Assembly (NCBI RefSeq): GCF_001562415.1
Contig: NZ_LOEE01000034.1
Location: 1-64,000 of the forward strand
Reading direction: 5' to 3'
Origin: Thermotalea metallivorans
Lineage (GTDB): Bacteria > Bacillota > Clostridia > Peptostreptococcales > Thermotaleaceae
Length of the DNA stretch: 64,000 nucleotides
Shown: piece by piece, positions 52,772-61,579 of the stretch
How the letters are laid out: the number at the start of each line of letters is the position of its first letter
How positions within the stretch are numbered: the first letter of the stretch is position 1
Program-made: the position numbers and the translations under genes
Notes under the pieces: generated by a model
Told to the model about the DNA's origin: nothing
Databases searched by the model: none
Seen by the model: only the letters and a program-made list of their open reading frames with translations

Positions 52772-54715
52772 ATGAACAGACAATTTCATCCTAAAAAAAT
52801 AGAGTTGTTGGCCCCTGCCGGGACCTTTGAGATTTTTCAAAAAATCATAAAAAGCGGTGCAAATGCTGTATATTTTGGCGGCAAAAGTCTCAATATGCGC
52901 ATGCATAGGGAAGATTACAACTTCACCCGCGAAGAAATGAAAGAAGCCGTTGCCATGGCCCATTCTTTCAATAAAAAAGCTTATATTGCTGTCAATAGTC
53001 TCCTAAGCCAAAAAGATTTAAAAGAAGCTGAAGCATACTTGCAATTTTTAAACGATATACAGCCCGATGCTTTAATTATTCAAGATTTCGCCATCTTGGA
53101 ACTGATCAATCGACTTCATCTCAATCTGCCGCTGCATGCTTCCGTGATGATGAATGCCCATAACTTGCAGACCATTGAAGCTTTTAAAGAATTGGGCATT
53201 ACCCGAATTGTCGCTTCCAGGGAAATGGATTTAAAAACGATCCAAAACCTCCATTTGCAAACGGATATGGAGTTTGAATATTTTATTCACGGCGATATGT
53301 GTATTGCCCATGGTGGCCAATGCTTATACAGCGGTATCCTTTTCGGAAAAAGCAGCAATCGGGGCCTCTGTATGAAACCGTGCCGCTGGAGCTTTCAAAT
53401 AAAAAAAGACGGCTTCATCTTCCCTACGGAATATCCCATGGCAGTAAAGGATATGTGTATGTATGAGCATATACCCGAAATAATGGAATCCGGCATTGTT
53501 TCATTCAAAATCGAGGGAAGAATGAGGGATGCCGAATATCTCATGCATTTAATTCACTGCTACAGTGATGCCATTGACAGATATATGGAAGACCCCATTG
53601 GCTATGATAGGAAAAAGAATATGCAAGTAATTTATGAAAATCGCAAGCGTGATGTATCTACCGCCTATGCCTTTGGGAAACCGGGACTAGCTAATATCAA
53701 TAGCCGTTATGAAGGAACAGGAAAATTGTATAGCCATGGGAAAGTTTTTAGCAGCCCGGTAGAAGAAAGAGAAATCAGTAAAGAAAGGGTCAAGGAAATA
53801 AAGAAAATACTGATGGGGCGATCCCCTTCACCAAAGAAAGCAATACTCAGTGTAAAGGTCAATTCCTATGAACAGGGAAAAGTTGCCTTAGAGGAAGGTG
53901 TAGATGTCCTTTATCTTTCCGGTGAAGTTTTCGAACCGGATCATCCCTTCAGCAAAAAAGAAATCCTGCATCTAATCCGTCAGAAAAAGAACACAAAAAT
54001 TTATCTCGGTCTTCCCAGAATGATGTTTGAAGATGATTTTTCCCGATATCGCCGCCTGTTCAATGCAAATGCCCTGGATGTAGACGGTCTCCTCATCACA
54101 AACCTGGGGGCTATTCGTGAATTTCGACAATTGGGATGGGAATTGATCGGTGATTACTGTCTCAACATTTACAATCATGAAGCTGCCAATTTCTATCAAA
54201 AACAAGGTTTATCCGCAGTCACCCTCTCCGTGGAAATTCCTTTAAAGGACGCAATCGATACCATTCAAAAATCTTCTATTCCTATGGAGGTCATTGTTCA
54301 CGGCTCTCCGGTAGTCATGTATATGGAACATGATCTATACGAAAATACCCTGGTTTTAGACCCCATAGGATATGAAGACAACCATGGTGCAGATCATTCT
54401 ATACTGGTTTTGGCCGATGAAAAGGGATATGAGCATCCCGTTTATCGTGACCACAGGGGAAGGAATCATATGACCCTTTGTAAAGATCTCTGTTACCTTC
54501 CCTTTTTAAAGGAGCTCCATGCCATCGGCGTCCATCGTTTTCGGATAGAAGGTTGCCACTATGATTTGAATCGCTTTCAAAAAATCATACGTATTTATCA
54601 AGAAGCCCTTCGTGATCTCACAAGATGTGAGTGCCTATTTGCTTCTTTAACATCTGTACAGGACCGATTTACCCTTGGATCTTTTCAATTTGATGAAGGG
54701 GGAGATTCTTCATGA
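52772..54715 (+). CDS. U32-family peptidase
   Basis: 647 residues. The U32 core KIELLAPAGTFEIFQKIIKSGANAVYFGG leads, followed by EYFIHGDMCIAHGGQCLYSG, GLCMKPCRWSF and FKIEGRMRDAEYLMHLIHCY, with conserved cysteines that may bind an Fe-S cluster. The second half repeats the fold, as in the longer U32 proteins. Roles reported for the family are tRNA/rRNA hydroxylation and collagenase activity; which applies here is open. Overlaps the next gene by 4 bases. Confidence 0.9.
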   Translation: MNRQFHPKKIELLAPAGTFEIFQKIIKSGANAVYFGGKSLNMRMHREDYNFTREEMKEAVAMAHSFNKKAYIAVNSLLSQKDLKEAEAYLQFLNDIQPDALIIQDFAILELINRLHLNLPLHASVMMNAHNLQTIEAFKELGITRIVASREMDLKTIQNLHLQTDMEFEYFIHGDMCIAHGGQCLYSGILFGKSSNRGLCMKPCRWSFQIKKDGFIFPTEYPMAVKDMCMYEHIPEIMESGIVSFKIEGRMRDAEYLMHLIHCYSDAIDRYMEDPIGYDRKKNMQVIYENRKRDVSTAYAFGKPGLANINSRYEGTGKLYSHGKVFSSPVEEREISKERVKEIKKILMGRSPSPKKAILSVKVNSYEQGKVALEEGVDVLYLSGEVFEPDHPFSKKEILHLIRQKKNTKIYLGLPRMMFEDDFSRYRRLFNANALDVDGLLITNLGAIREFRQLGWELIGDYCLNIYNHEAANFYQKQGLSAVTLSVEIPLKDAIDTIQKSSIPMEVIVHGSPVVMYMEHDLYENTLVLDPIGYEDNHGADHSILVLADEKGYEHPVYRDHRGRNHMTLCKDLCYLPFLKELHAIGVHRFRIEGCHYDLNRFQKIIRIYQEALRDLTRCECLFASLTSVQDRFTLGSFQFDEGGDSS

Positions 54716-55998
54716 ATGCTTATATCGGCCCGGAAAAAATTATTGAAAAGAAAAAGGCTTTTCTTTTTCCTTGTTCCCACCACTTTTATAAAAATCCTCC
54801 CCAGATTGTCAAGGGGGAAATGCAATATTTATTTGATTCCAAGGGAAAAAAATATCTTGATTGCTTCGCCGGCGTTTCTGTGATGAACTGCGGCCATTGC
54901 AATCCTGAAATCCTCGAAGCGACCATCCGCCAGATGAAAACACTCCAACACACCACCACCATCTATCTGACGCAACCCATGGTGGATTTGGCTGACCGCC
55001 TTGCCCATGTATTGCCCGGAGATCTTCGACGTTCTTTCTTCTGCTGTACCGGTTCCGAAGCCAATGAAGGTGCCCTCCTCCTTGCCAGACTTTTTACGGG
55101 AAAAAGGAATTTTATTGCCTTAAACCATAGTTTGCACGGGAGAACCTATTTAACTATGAGCACTACAGCAATCCCCATGTGGCGTGCCGATCCGGAACTT
55201 GATGGCTGTGTAACCTTTGTTCCCAATGCCTATAGCAGAAATAAGCCTTTAGAAGAAGCAGCGGTGGAATCCTTAGAAGCTGTAGAAAAGGCCATTGTTT
55301 CAAAGAATACCCACAATATCGCCGCCCTCATTGCAGAACCGATCCAAGGAAACGGCGGAATGATCACGCCTCCCTCATGGTATTTTCAAAAATTAAAGAC
55401 CATATTAGAAAAACACGGCATACTGCTGATCATTGATGAAGTCCAGACGGGTTTTGCACGGACCGGCAAAATGTTTGCCATCGAACACTACGGCGTTGTT
55501 CCCGATATCATCACCGTAGCAAAGGCTTTGGGAAATGGAATGCCTATTGCAGCTTTTTGCACCAATGATAGAATCGCCCCTGCATTGACAAAACCCTCCG
55601 CCTCTACCCTGGGGGGTAATCCCGTGGCATCCAGTACGGCCATTGCCGTATTAGATTACATTGAAAAATATAATCTATGTGCAGCTGCAGAAAAATTAGG
55701 CCATAAACTAAAGGAAGGCCTGCTTGCACTGCAAAAAAAGCACCCCATCATCCATGATGTGAGGGGCATCGGTCTTATGATGGGTGTCGAGCTATTGAAA
55801 GAAAATGGTCAAGCCGCCGCGGAAGAAACGGATTTTATATTGGAAGAACTCAAGGGACGAGGAATTTTACTAGGAAAAAATGGATTGGAAAGGAATGTAT
55901 TGGCTTTTCAGCCTCCCTTGGTCATCAGCGAAGAAGATATACGTTTTTTATTAGAACAACTGGATATGGTCTTTGGCCTTATAAAATTTACTTTGTAA
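54712..55998 (+). CDS. Class III PLP-dependent aminotransferase
   Basis: 428 residues. Cofactor lysine K271 in TVAKALGNGMP, the PLP phosphate motif CCTGSEANEGALLLAR, and the DEVQTGFARTGKMFA block are intact. Class III includes 4-aminobutyrate, ornithine and alanine-glyoxylate aminotransferases; the YFLDCFAGVSVMNCGHCNP-like N-terminus suits AGXT2-type enzymes. It overlaps the U32 gene, so they are translationally coupled, though a functional link is unknown. Confidence 0.88.
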   Translation: MNAYIGPEKIIEKKKAFLFPCSHHFYKNPPQIVKGEMQYLFDSKGKKYLDCFAGVSVMNCGHCNPEILEATIRQMKTLQHTTTIYLTQPMVDLADRLAHVLPGDLRRSFFCCTGSEANEGALLLARLFTGKRNFIALNHSLHGRTYLTMSTTAIPMWRADPELDGCVTFVPNAYSRNKPLEEAAVESLEAVEKAIVSKNTHNIAALIAEPIQGNGGMITPPSWYFQKLKTILEKHGILLIIDEVQTGFARTGKMFAIEHYGVVPDIITVAKALGNGMPIAAFCTNDRIAPALTKPSASTLGGNPVASSTAIAVLDYIEKYNLCAAAEKLGHKLKEGLLALQKKHPIIHDVRGIGLMMGVELLKENGQAAAEETDFILEELKGRGILLGKNGLERNVLAFQPPLVISEEDIRFLLEQLDMVFGLIKFTL

Positions 55999-56017
55999 AA
56001 ATATAAAAAGTAAAACA

Positions 56018-56075
56018 GTCTGTAGAAAAACCATGGGATAAGCAGGAAGTCGAATCTCAATGATTTGTCCTCCAG
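56018..56075. repeat. Degenerate family A repeat copy
   Basis: CAGTCTGTAGAAAAA...GGGATAAG and GAAGTCGAATCTCAATGATT match parts of 5121-5160 and the family A right arm at 5241. Other bases in the 55999-56100 gap are unremarkable. Confidence 0.5.
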
Positions 56076-56103
56076 CTCGCAAAACATATTCCGATGCAAA
56101 AAA

Positions 56104-56136
56104 GAAAAAGGTAGGGAAAAAGATCCGCTACCTTTT
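56104..56136 (-). terminator. Terminator of the YjcZ-like gene
   Basis: On the minus strand AAAAGGTAG and CTACCTTTTT form a stem with a 14-base loop right after the stop codon. Confidence 0.6.
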
Positions 56137-56142
56137 CATCCT

Positions 56143-56382
56143 TTAGTATCCAGTACCAAAACCGAAGAATGGTCCTCCAAATAGAATCACCAACAACAGG
56201 AAGAAAAATAATAAGCTGGGATTGTCGCCAAATCCTCCGAAGAAACCGCCGGTACCGCAACCGCAGGATCCTCCGAAGAAAGGACCTCCAAACAAGATTA
56301 CCAGCAATAGGAAAAAGAAAAGCAAGCTGGTATCGGATCCAAAAAAGCCATAACCTGGGTTTGCAGATGCTTTGTCAGCCAT
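56143..56382 (-). CDS. YjcZ-like small sporulation protein with duplicated motif
   Basis: 79 residues from the ATG at 56382 (GGAGG upstream). Composition is Gly/Phe/Leu rich. LLFFFLLLVILFGGPFF occurs twice, about 37 residues apart, each next to a (D)xSLL segment; the linker SCGCGTGGFFGGFG is Gly/Cys-rich. YjcZ-type proteins of spore formers are tiny, hydrophobic and Gly-rich, and coat or membrane-associated. This one seems to be a two-copy form. Function inferred only from resemblance. Confidence 0.7.
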   Translation of the reverse strand: MADKASANPGYGFFGSDTSLLFFFLLLVILFGGPFFGGSCGCGTGGFFGGFGDNPSLLFFFLLLVILFGGPFFGFGTGY

Positions 56383-56600
56383 TTTGCACACCTCCTTTTT
56401 TGTAGTATGTACTCGGCTGACAATCCTTGTTTTTTTTCTAATACATCTTATTCATCCCTTGGGACATGTGTTCATAGAAAAAAATTCTACATACCAATAT
56501 CTGCTTGCCTTCCTTCATTTTTTCACAAATATTTTTTTTTGAAATGAGCAAACTATTCCTGTATAGGCAATTATTCTAAAGAACGGAGGAGGAATATTCA

Positions 56601-56807
56601 ATGCCTACAGGCAATAAGCTTGAGAAAGCCCTAGCCAGTGCCAAAAGCTTGGCTGCAGATTTAAAAACCTTTGCCTTGGACACAGATGACCAGCAGGCAA
56701 AACAAATGTTTAACCAGTTATCTACAACCATGGATAATGTAGCCCAAATGCTGCAAAGCAGATTTGATTTTGTCCAAAGCGAAGAACCCCAGTATAGACA
56801 ATCGTAA
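56601..56807 (+). CDS. DUF1657 protein
   Basis: 68 residues, helical. KTFALDTDDQQAKQMFNQL and the end SEEPQYRQS match the DUF1657 family found with spoVA genes and DUF421 proteins. GGAGG lies 10 bases before the ATG. It faces away from the spoVA operon, with a terminator between. Confidence 0.9.
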   Translation: MPTGNKLEKALASAKSLAADLKTFALDTDDQQAKQMFNQLSTTMDNVAQMLQSRFDFVQSEEPQYRQS

Positions 56808-56892
56808 TAAAAGGCAATCCGGAAAATCAAGAGTCCAAACCTGCTATAGCAAGGTTTGGCTTCCATATTTTTTAAAAAATTGAAAAATAAAT

Positions 56893-56927
56893 AAAAAAGC
56901 TGAGAGGCCAAAGGCTTCAGCTTTTTT
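56893..56927. terminator. Bidirectional terminator between convergent DUF1657 genes
   Basis: AAAAAAGCTGA and TCAGCTTTTTT are perfect arms around GAGGCCAAAGGCT. It lies between the convergent DUF1657 genes and is followed by GTTTTTC on the plus strand. A weaker hairpin, CCAAACCT/AGGTTTGG, is at 56836-56860. Confidence 0.85.
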
Positions 56928-56937
56928 GTTTTTCACA

Positions 56938-57147
56938 TTATTGTTGCTTATATTGGGGTTCTTGCTGCTCAATGTACTGCTGTCTTTGCTTCAAGGTCTG
57001 CAATGCATTCTCAAGGGTTTGGGCAATTTGCTGATATTGTTGCTTCGCCTGTTGATCTTGTGTCTCCAGGGCAAAAGTCTTCATTGTAGCTGCTGCACTT
57101 TGGATACCTGCAATTGCTTGTTGCATTTGAGTTCCTACTGTCACCAT
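56938..57147 (-). CDS. DUF1657 protein
   Basis: 69 residues from the ATG at 57147 (GGAGG just upstream). Alpha-helical, Gln-rich: MKTFALETQDQQAKQQYQQI and EQQEPQYKQQ. Last gene of the spoVA operon, 33 bases after spoVAE. Confidence 0.9.
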   Translation of the reverse strand: MVTVGTQMQQAIAGIQSAAATMKTFALETQDQQAKQQYQQIAQTLENALQTLKQRQQYIEQQEPQYKQQ

Positions 57148-57180
57148 GATCACCTCCTTCCACGGCATATTTGCTGTATG

Positions 57181-57543
57181 CTATCCTTTCGGCTTAAAGA
57201 TCAGTGCTCCCATAAATCCAAATATAATGGCTGCAGAAATACCTGCACTGGTAACTTCAAAAATTCCCGTAAGAACACCGATGATGCCGCTCTTTTTGGC
57301 CTCTGCCAAGGCACCTTTCACCAGGGCATTTCCAAAACTGGTAATGGGCACAGACGCTCCTGCCCCCGCAAATTTTATCAGGGGCTCATATAATCCAAGT
57401 CCTCCCAAGATTGCTCCTATGACTACCAAAGTGCTGGTGGTATGGGCCGGCGTCAGCCTGAATACATCCATCATAATCTGTCCTACTACACAGATTCCTC
57501 CTCCTATGACAAAAGCCCAGAAAAATTTTTCCATTTGTCTCAC
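57181..57543 (-). CDS. spoVAE: Stage V sporulation protein SpoVAE
   Basis: 120 residues with four membrane helices. FWAFVIGGGICVVGQIMMD, the GLYEPLIKFAGAGASVPITSFGNALVKGA segment and SAGISAAIIFGFMGALIFKP are typical of SpoVAE(b), part of the channel that moves dipicolinic acid into and out of the spore. Translated with spoVAD 7 bases upstream. Confidence 0.93.
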   Translation of the reverse strand: MRQMEKFFWAFVIGGGICVVGQIMMDVFRLTPAHTTSTLVVIGAILGGLGLYEPLIKFAGAGASVPITSFGNALVKGALAEAKKSGIIGVLTGIFEVTSAGISAAIIFGFMGALIFKPKG

Positions 57544-57550
57544 CTCTTCT

Positions 57551-58552
57551 CTATATTTCTATGGACACCGCATGGGCAATGCAGGGTATGCTTTCTTTTT
57601 GCTGATAGGACAGGGGGGATAGCAATGCCCCTGTAGCTACAATCAAAATCCTCCTTAATACTCCCTTTCTCATTTGGTTCAAGAAATGGCCGTAGGTTAC
57701 CGTAGCAGAGCAAGCACATCCGCTGCCTCCTGCAATCACCGGCTGCTCCGGTTTATAGATCAGAATGCCGCAATCTGTAAATATTTCCTGGGGAATTTTC
57801 AGTCCGTGTTCCGCCAGCAAATCTGCAGCAATTTTATGGCCTACCCGGCCAAGATCTCCCGTGGCGATCACATCGTAATAGGAAGGATCTATATTCATAT
57901 CTCTGAAATGGGCTTCAATGGTATCTACCGCCGCCGGAGCCATGGCTGCCCCCATATTAAAAGGATCAGAAAGTCCCATATCAATTACCCGTCCGATAGT
58001 GGCAGAAGTTACCCGAGGTCCATGGCCCTTTTGTCCCAGCAGGGCTGCTCCCGCACCCGTTACCGTCCACTGGGCTGTGGGTGGTTTTTGAGAGCCGTAC
58101 TCCGTTGGATATCTGAATTGTTTTTCTACTGCAGCATTATGGCTGGATGCTCCGGCAAGAACATAATCTGCACCTTTGCTGTCTACAATAACACTGGCTA
58201 AGGCCAAAGCCTCCATGGCGCTGGAACAAGCCCCGAAAACCCCTAAATAGGGAATCCCCAGGGTACGGGCAGTAAAACTGCTGGATATGATCTGATTCAT
58301 TAAATCTCCACTTAGAAAAAATTGTACATCTTCCTTTTTCAATCCTGCCTTTTCAATGGCTTTCTCGCAGGCTTGCTCCAATAACTTCTTTTCTGCCTTT
58401 TCATAACTGTCCTGTCCCAACCATATATCCTCATGAAGGATGTCAAAATCCTCTGCCAAAGCCCCTTTGGCTTCAAAGGGACCCCCTACGGCGGCCGATC
58501 CCAATATGACGGGTTTTGAATAAAAAACCCATGTCTGATGTCCCTGAATCAT
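57551..58552 (-). CDS. spoVAD: Stage V sporulation protein SpoVAD
   Basis: 333 residues. Thiolase-like fold protein that binds dipicolinic acid at the inner spore membrane. VFYSKPVILGSAAVGGPFEAKG, GVFGACSSAMEALALASVIV and ATGDLGRVGHKIAADLLAEHG are SpoVAD motifs. The thiolase catalytic machinery is not used. It follows spoVAC directly (1-base gap). Confidence 0.96.
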   Translation of the reverse strand: MIQGHQTWVFYSKPVILGSAAVGGPFEAKGALAEDFDILHEDIWLGQDSYEKAEKKLLEQACEKAIEKAGLKKEDVQFFLSGDLMNQIISSSFTARTLGIPYLGVFGACSSAMEALALASVIVDSKGADYVLAGASSHNAAVEKQFRYPTEYGSQKPPTAQWTVTGAGAALLGQKGHGPRVTSATIGRVIDMGLSDPFNMGAAMAPAAVDTIEAHFRDMNIDPSYYDVIATGDLGRVGHKIAADLLAEHGLKIPQEIFTDCGILIYKPEQPVIAGGSGCACSATVTYGHFLNQMRKGVLRRILIVATGALLSPLSYQQKESIPCIAHAVSIEI

Positions 58553-59032
58553 TTACATCCCACCTAACCATTGAATTGTAATTTTTATAATAGCAACTAC
58601 AAAGGCCGAAAAAACACCATAGGCAATTACGGAACCCGCCAATTTGAACATGTTTCCCCCTACCCCCAGCACATATCCTTCGCTGCGGTGCTCGATGGAG
58701 GCCGATGCAATGGTATTGGCAAATCCCGTAACGGGAATGGCCGTCCCTGCCCCGGCCCACTGGGCGATATGGTCGTATACGCCAAAGCCCGTAAGCAATA
58801 CGGAAATCATAATCAGCACCGCCACCGTTGGATTTCCTGCCGTAACCTCATTGAAATCAAAATATTTCATAAACACCCACTGTAATCCTTGACCGATGGT
58901 ACAGATCACGCCTCCCACAAGAAAAGCCTTCAAACAGTTATAAAAGACAGATCTCTTTGGCTCCCTTGCCTTGGCAAAAGCTTGGTATTGCTGTTGTGTG
59001 GGCGTTAACTTTTTATTTTTTTTGCTGGACAT
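58553..59032 (-). CDS. spoVAC: Stage V sporulation protein SpoVAC
   Basis: 159 residues. A Lys-rich N-terminus (SSKKNKKLTPTQQQYQAFAK) precedes four helices with LVGGVICTIGQGLQ-like and GAGTAIPVTGFANTIASASIEH segments. SpoVAC is the mechanosensitive-type channel subunit of the dipicolinate transporter. GGAGG-like GGGGATG lies upstream. Confidence 0.95.
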   Translation of the reverse strand: MSSKKNKKLTPTQQQYQAFAKAREPKRSVFYNCLKAFLVGGVICTIGQGLQWVFMKYFDFNEVTAGNPTVAVLIMISVLLTGFGVYDHIAQWAGAGTAIPVTGFANTIASASIEHRSEGYVLGVGGNMFKLAGSVIAYGVFSAFVVAIIKITIQWLGGM

Positions 59033-59048
59033 ATCTATACATCCCCTT

Positions 59049-59909
59049 CTAACGTAATAAATAGGGTTTCAGTTTCTGTAAAACTTGCTGAAGCTTCTCC
59101 GCATCTGCGCCATACATGATTTTTGCTTTTTCATCCTTAGTTTCCAAAGCATAAGCTTCCAAATCAGCCTGGCTTTTTTCCATGACAGCATAAAGCATTT
59201 CCTTTACCTTGGGTCGGGGGGGCTGTATGGAATCGTCAAACAAATCCACATACAAATCCCCCGATGCATCCACTTGTCCAATGAAGACATTTTCTAAGGC
59301 GATTCCCATCCCCTCCAACTGCATTTTTAACCAGCCTCGATTCAAGCCCATGTTGGAAAGGGGCTCATCCATTACATTCCCATCTAAAATTACCGTTTGG
59401 GGTGCCCCTTGGGGTGCAACTTTTTTTCCAAAATCATAGGGGGTTGCAGGTTTTTTATCGGATTTCAAAAGAACATTGATTTCCCCTGTTGTTTCCATCA
59501 TGGCGAACTCCACGTCTGCCAGTTGAAAGATGTTTTTCCCACGCAGCTCCCTTAAGAGCTCCTCTCCCGTCATCCCCATCTGCTTTAAATTTTCTTCCAT
59601 TATTTTTCCGTCTTTTATCAAAATTGTTTCCCTTCCGTGAATCACATCATGAAGCCATTTGCTCTTTAAGGAGATATAGTCCAATACCATGGGAAACAAA
59701 ATCCAAACCCCTAAGGCAATCCATCCGAAGGCCAGATTTCTGATGATATTTACAGAGAGAAGGGCAGTCAAAATGGCAATGACGCTATAGCTTACAAAGT
59801 AAAAAGGCGTCATCTTGACAATCTGTCTTTTTCCCATAATGCGAACAAAAAACAAAATCACGAAAAATAAAAGAATTGACCTAAGTAGTATGATCATCCA
59901 TTCCTTCAT
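59049..59909 (-). CDS. DUF421 membrane protein (YetF type) with DUF1657-like tail
   Basis: 286 residues. Three helices fill residues 7-85 (LLRSILLFFVILFFVRIMGK). DUF421 proper follows (MEENLKQMGMTGEELLRELRG; FAMMETTGEINVLLKSDKKP). The last 50 residues (KSQADLEAYALETKDEKAKI) resemble DUF1657, as in the YetF proteins of mobile spoVA clusters. It starts 16 bases before spoVAC, all in one run. Confidence 0.88.
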   Translation of the reverse strand: MKEWMIILLRSILLFFVILFFVRIMGKRQIVKMTPFYFVSYSVIAILTALLSVNIIRNLAFGWIALGVWILFPMVLDYISLKSKWLHDVIHGRETILIKDGKIMEENLKQMGMTGEELLRELRGKNIFQLADVEFAMMETTGEINVLLKSDKKPATPYDFGKKVAPQGAPQTVILDGNVMDEPLSNMGLNRGWLKMQLEGMGIALENVFIGQVDASGDLYVDLFDDSIQPPRPKVKEMLYAVMEKSQADLEAYALETKDEKAKIMYGADAEKLQQVLQKLKPYLLR

Positions 59910-59922
59910 ATTCTTCCCTCAC

Positions 59923-60135
59923 TTAATTGCCTTTATATTGCGGTTCTTCAAATTCTATGGTTTTTAATCTTTCCTCTAAATTCTTAATAACGTCATTGGT
60001 AACAAACAGGGCTTCCTGATAAACCGATATGGCCTTTTCATCCTGAGACTGGGCGGAATAAAGCCGCAATATCCCTTGGGCTCCTTTTAGGGCAGCCAGG
60101 GTCTGCTTTACTTGGGAACTGACTGTCATTTTCAT
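59923..60135 (-). CDS. DUF1657 protein, first gene of the spoVA operon
   Basis: 70 residues. RLYSAQSQDEKAISVYQEAL and LKTIEFEEPQYKGN mark DUF1657. GGGAGG lies close to the ATG. It leads the operon DUF1657-DUF421-spoVAC-spoVAD-spoVAE-DUF1657. Confidence 0.88.
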   Translation of the reverse strand: MKMTVSSQVKQTLAALKGAQGILRLYSAQSQDEKAISVYQEALFVTNDVIKNLEERLKTIEFEEPQYKGN

Positions 60136-60261
60136 GAACCTCCCGATACAAAATAAATTTTAAATACTATCATTATTTTTACAATTATTCTAAAAAAATT
60201 GCTTGTAAAATTATTCCATATGTATATTGCAAAAAGACTGCCACCCGTTGGCGTCATCAAC

Positions 60262-60302
60262 AAAAAAACAAGGGAACTGCCTGGATCTCCCTTGTTTTTT
60301 TA
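60262..60302. terminator. Bidirectional terminator after the deacetylase gene
   Basis: AAAAAACAAGGGA and TCCCTTGTTTTTTT are perfect arms around ACTGCCTGGATC. It sits between the deacetylase stop and the spoVA operon promoter region. Confidence 0.9.
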
Positions 60303-60304
60303 CC

Positions 60305-61459
60305 CTAATATATTTTATTCCAAAAATTAAAAGGTTCTTGCCTAGAATCAATAGGTATGAAGATATACCCTTCTTTTTTCAAATAGTCCAATATATGGGG
60401 CAATGCCTCTACTGTACATTGTCTCTCATGAAGCAGTATAATGGGTACACTGCGTCGCCCAACCTGTTCTTTTACATTCTCTACAATCATCAGAGGGGAA
60501 ACATAGTCCGCCAGGCTATCCTGACTATCCACATTCCAATCCCACATTTTATACCCTGCATTGACAACGGCTTCCCTGTATTTTTGCGTCATGTATGGCT
60601 TGCTGCCATAGGGAACACGAATCAAGTTCGTTCTCATCCCCGTAACCGTTTGCAAAGAACGGTTGCACGCATCCATTTCAGAAACCAGTATGGAAGGTGA
60701 TTTATAGATTTTTTTCACATCATGGGTAACCCCGTGAAGTCCTACGGTATTTCCTTCATTGATCACCCTTTGCACTATTTCCGGATAATTTTTGATGCGA
60801 TCCGACAACATGAAAAAAGTCGCCTTTGCATTGTATTGATTTAATATTTGAAGAAGTTTTTCTGTATATATCGACGGCCCGTCATCAAAAGTAATGTAGG
60901 CAATCTTATATTTTAACCGAAATTCTTCTCTTTCCCTGTTTCGAATCTCTAAAATGATTTTTTCCTTTTCCTTTACCAATTCATTTTTAAACTTTAAGTA
61001 TAATTCTCCATCAGAGATTTGAGCATTTTCATTCTTTGCCCTAGCAATAGGCCCTTCTCCGATATAGGCCACTTCATAGCCAAAAGATTGGGCTATCAAT
61101 TTGAAAGGCGCCATAATCCGATTATACTTCACATAGATACAATCAGTAATGATGATTCCCCCATCGGTAACCAATGTCTTTGTGGCAAGGTCCAGTATAA
61201 TTTCCTTGCCATCTTTTGCTATTAAAACGAGGCCGGACTGGTGGTTCCATTTTACATCCGCCCCCATTGTTTCTGCAAAGAATCTGATGGGCACATACGT
61301 AGTTCCCTTTTTTACTTCAGGATACACATCCTGAAAAGAAATCAATTGATCATTGAGGACAATAAAAATGAAATGATTGATATTTTCTCCACGGGCATCA
61401 CTTTCAAAAGGAAAGAAAACCAAGGTAAAAATTACCGCACATAAGATAAATTTTTTCAT
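60305..61459 (-). CDS. Polysaccharide deacetylase with copper-amine-oxidase-like N-domain
   Basis: 384 residues. A signal peptide (KKFILCAVIFTLVFFPF) sends it outside. Residues 30-150 form a stalk/CuAO_N1-like wall-associated domain (TTYVPIRFFAETMGADVKWN; RIMAPFKLIAQSFGYEV). The NodB domain starts near 185 with AYITFDDGPSIYT (catalytic Asp pair) and GLHGVTHDVKK (metal-binding His-x3-His). It should remove N-acetyl groups from an exported glycan, probably that of the adjacent glycosyltransferase. Confidence 0.88.
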   Translation of the reverse strand: MKKFILCAVIFTLVFFPFESDARGENINHFIFIVLNDQLISFQDVYPEVKKGTTYVPIRFFAETMGADVKWNHQSGLVLIAKDGKEIILDLATKTLVTDGGIIITDCIYVKYNRIMAPFKLIAQSFGYEVAYIGEGPIARAKNENAQISDGELYLKFKNELVKEKEKIILEIRNREREEFRLKYKIAYITFDDGPSIYTEKLLQILNQYNAKATFFMLSDRIKNYPEIVQRVINEGNTVGLHGVTHDVKKIYKSPSILVSEMDACNRSLQTVTGMRTNLIRVPYGSKPYMTQKYREAVVNAGYKMWDWNVDSQDSLADYVSPLMIVENVKEQVGRRSVPIILLHERQCTVEALPHILDYLKKEGYIFIPIDSRQEPFNFWNKIY

Positions 61460-61579
61460 ATTCGACTTTCCTTTCCTAACTTTTTTATCTCCTATTCCTT
61501 ATTATTTCATCCTATCGTTGAAATACAAATTGAAATATATAACAAAAATCGATGCCCCAAATTTCGATTGCCAATCATT

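Noticed and set aside
56143-60135. Transposon ends or transposase around the spoVA cluster
   Set aside because: No transposase frame or terminal repeats were found within the window near the cluster.
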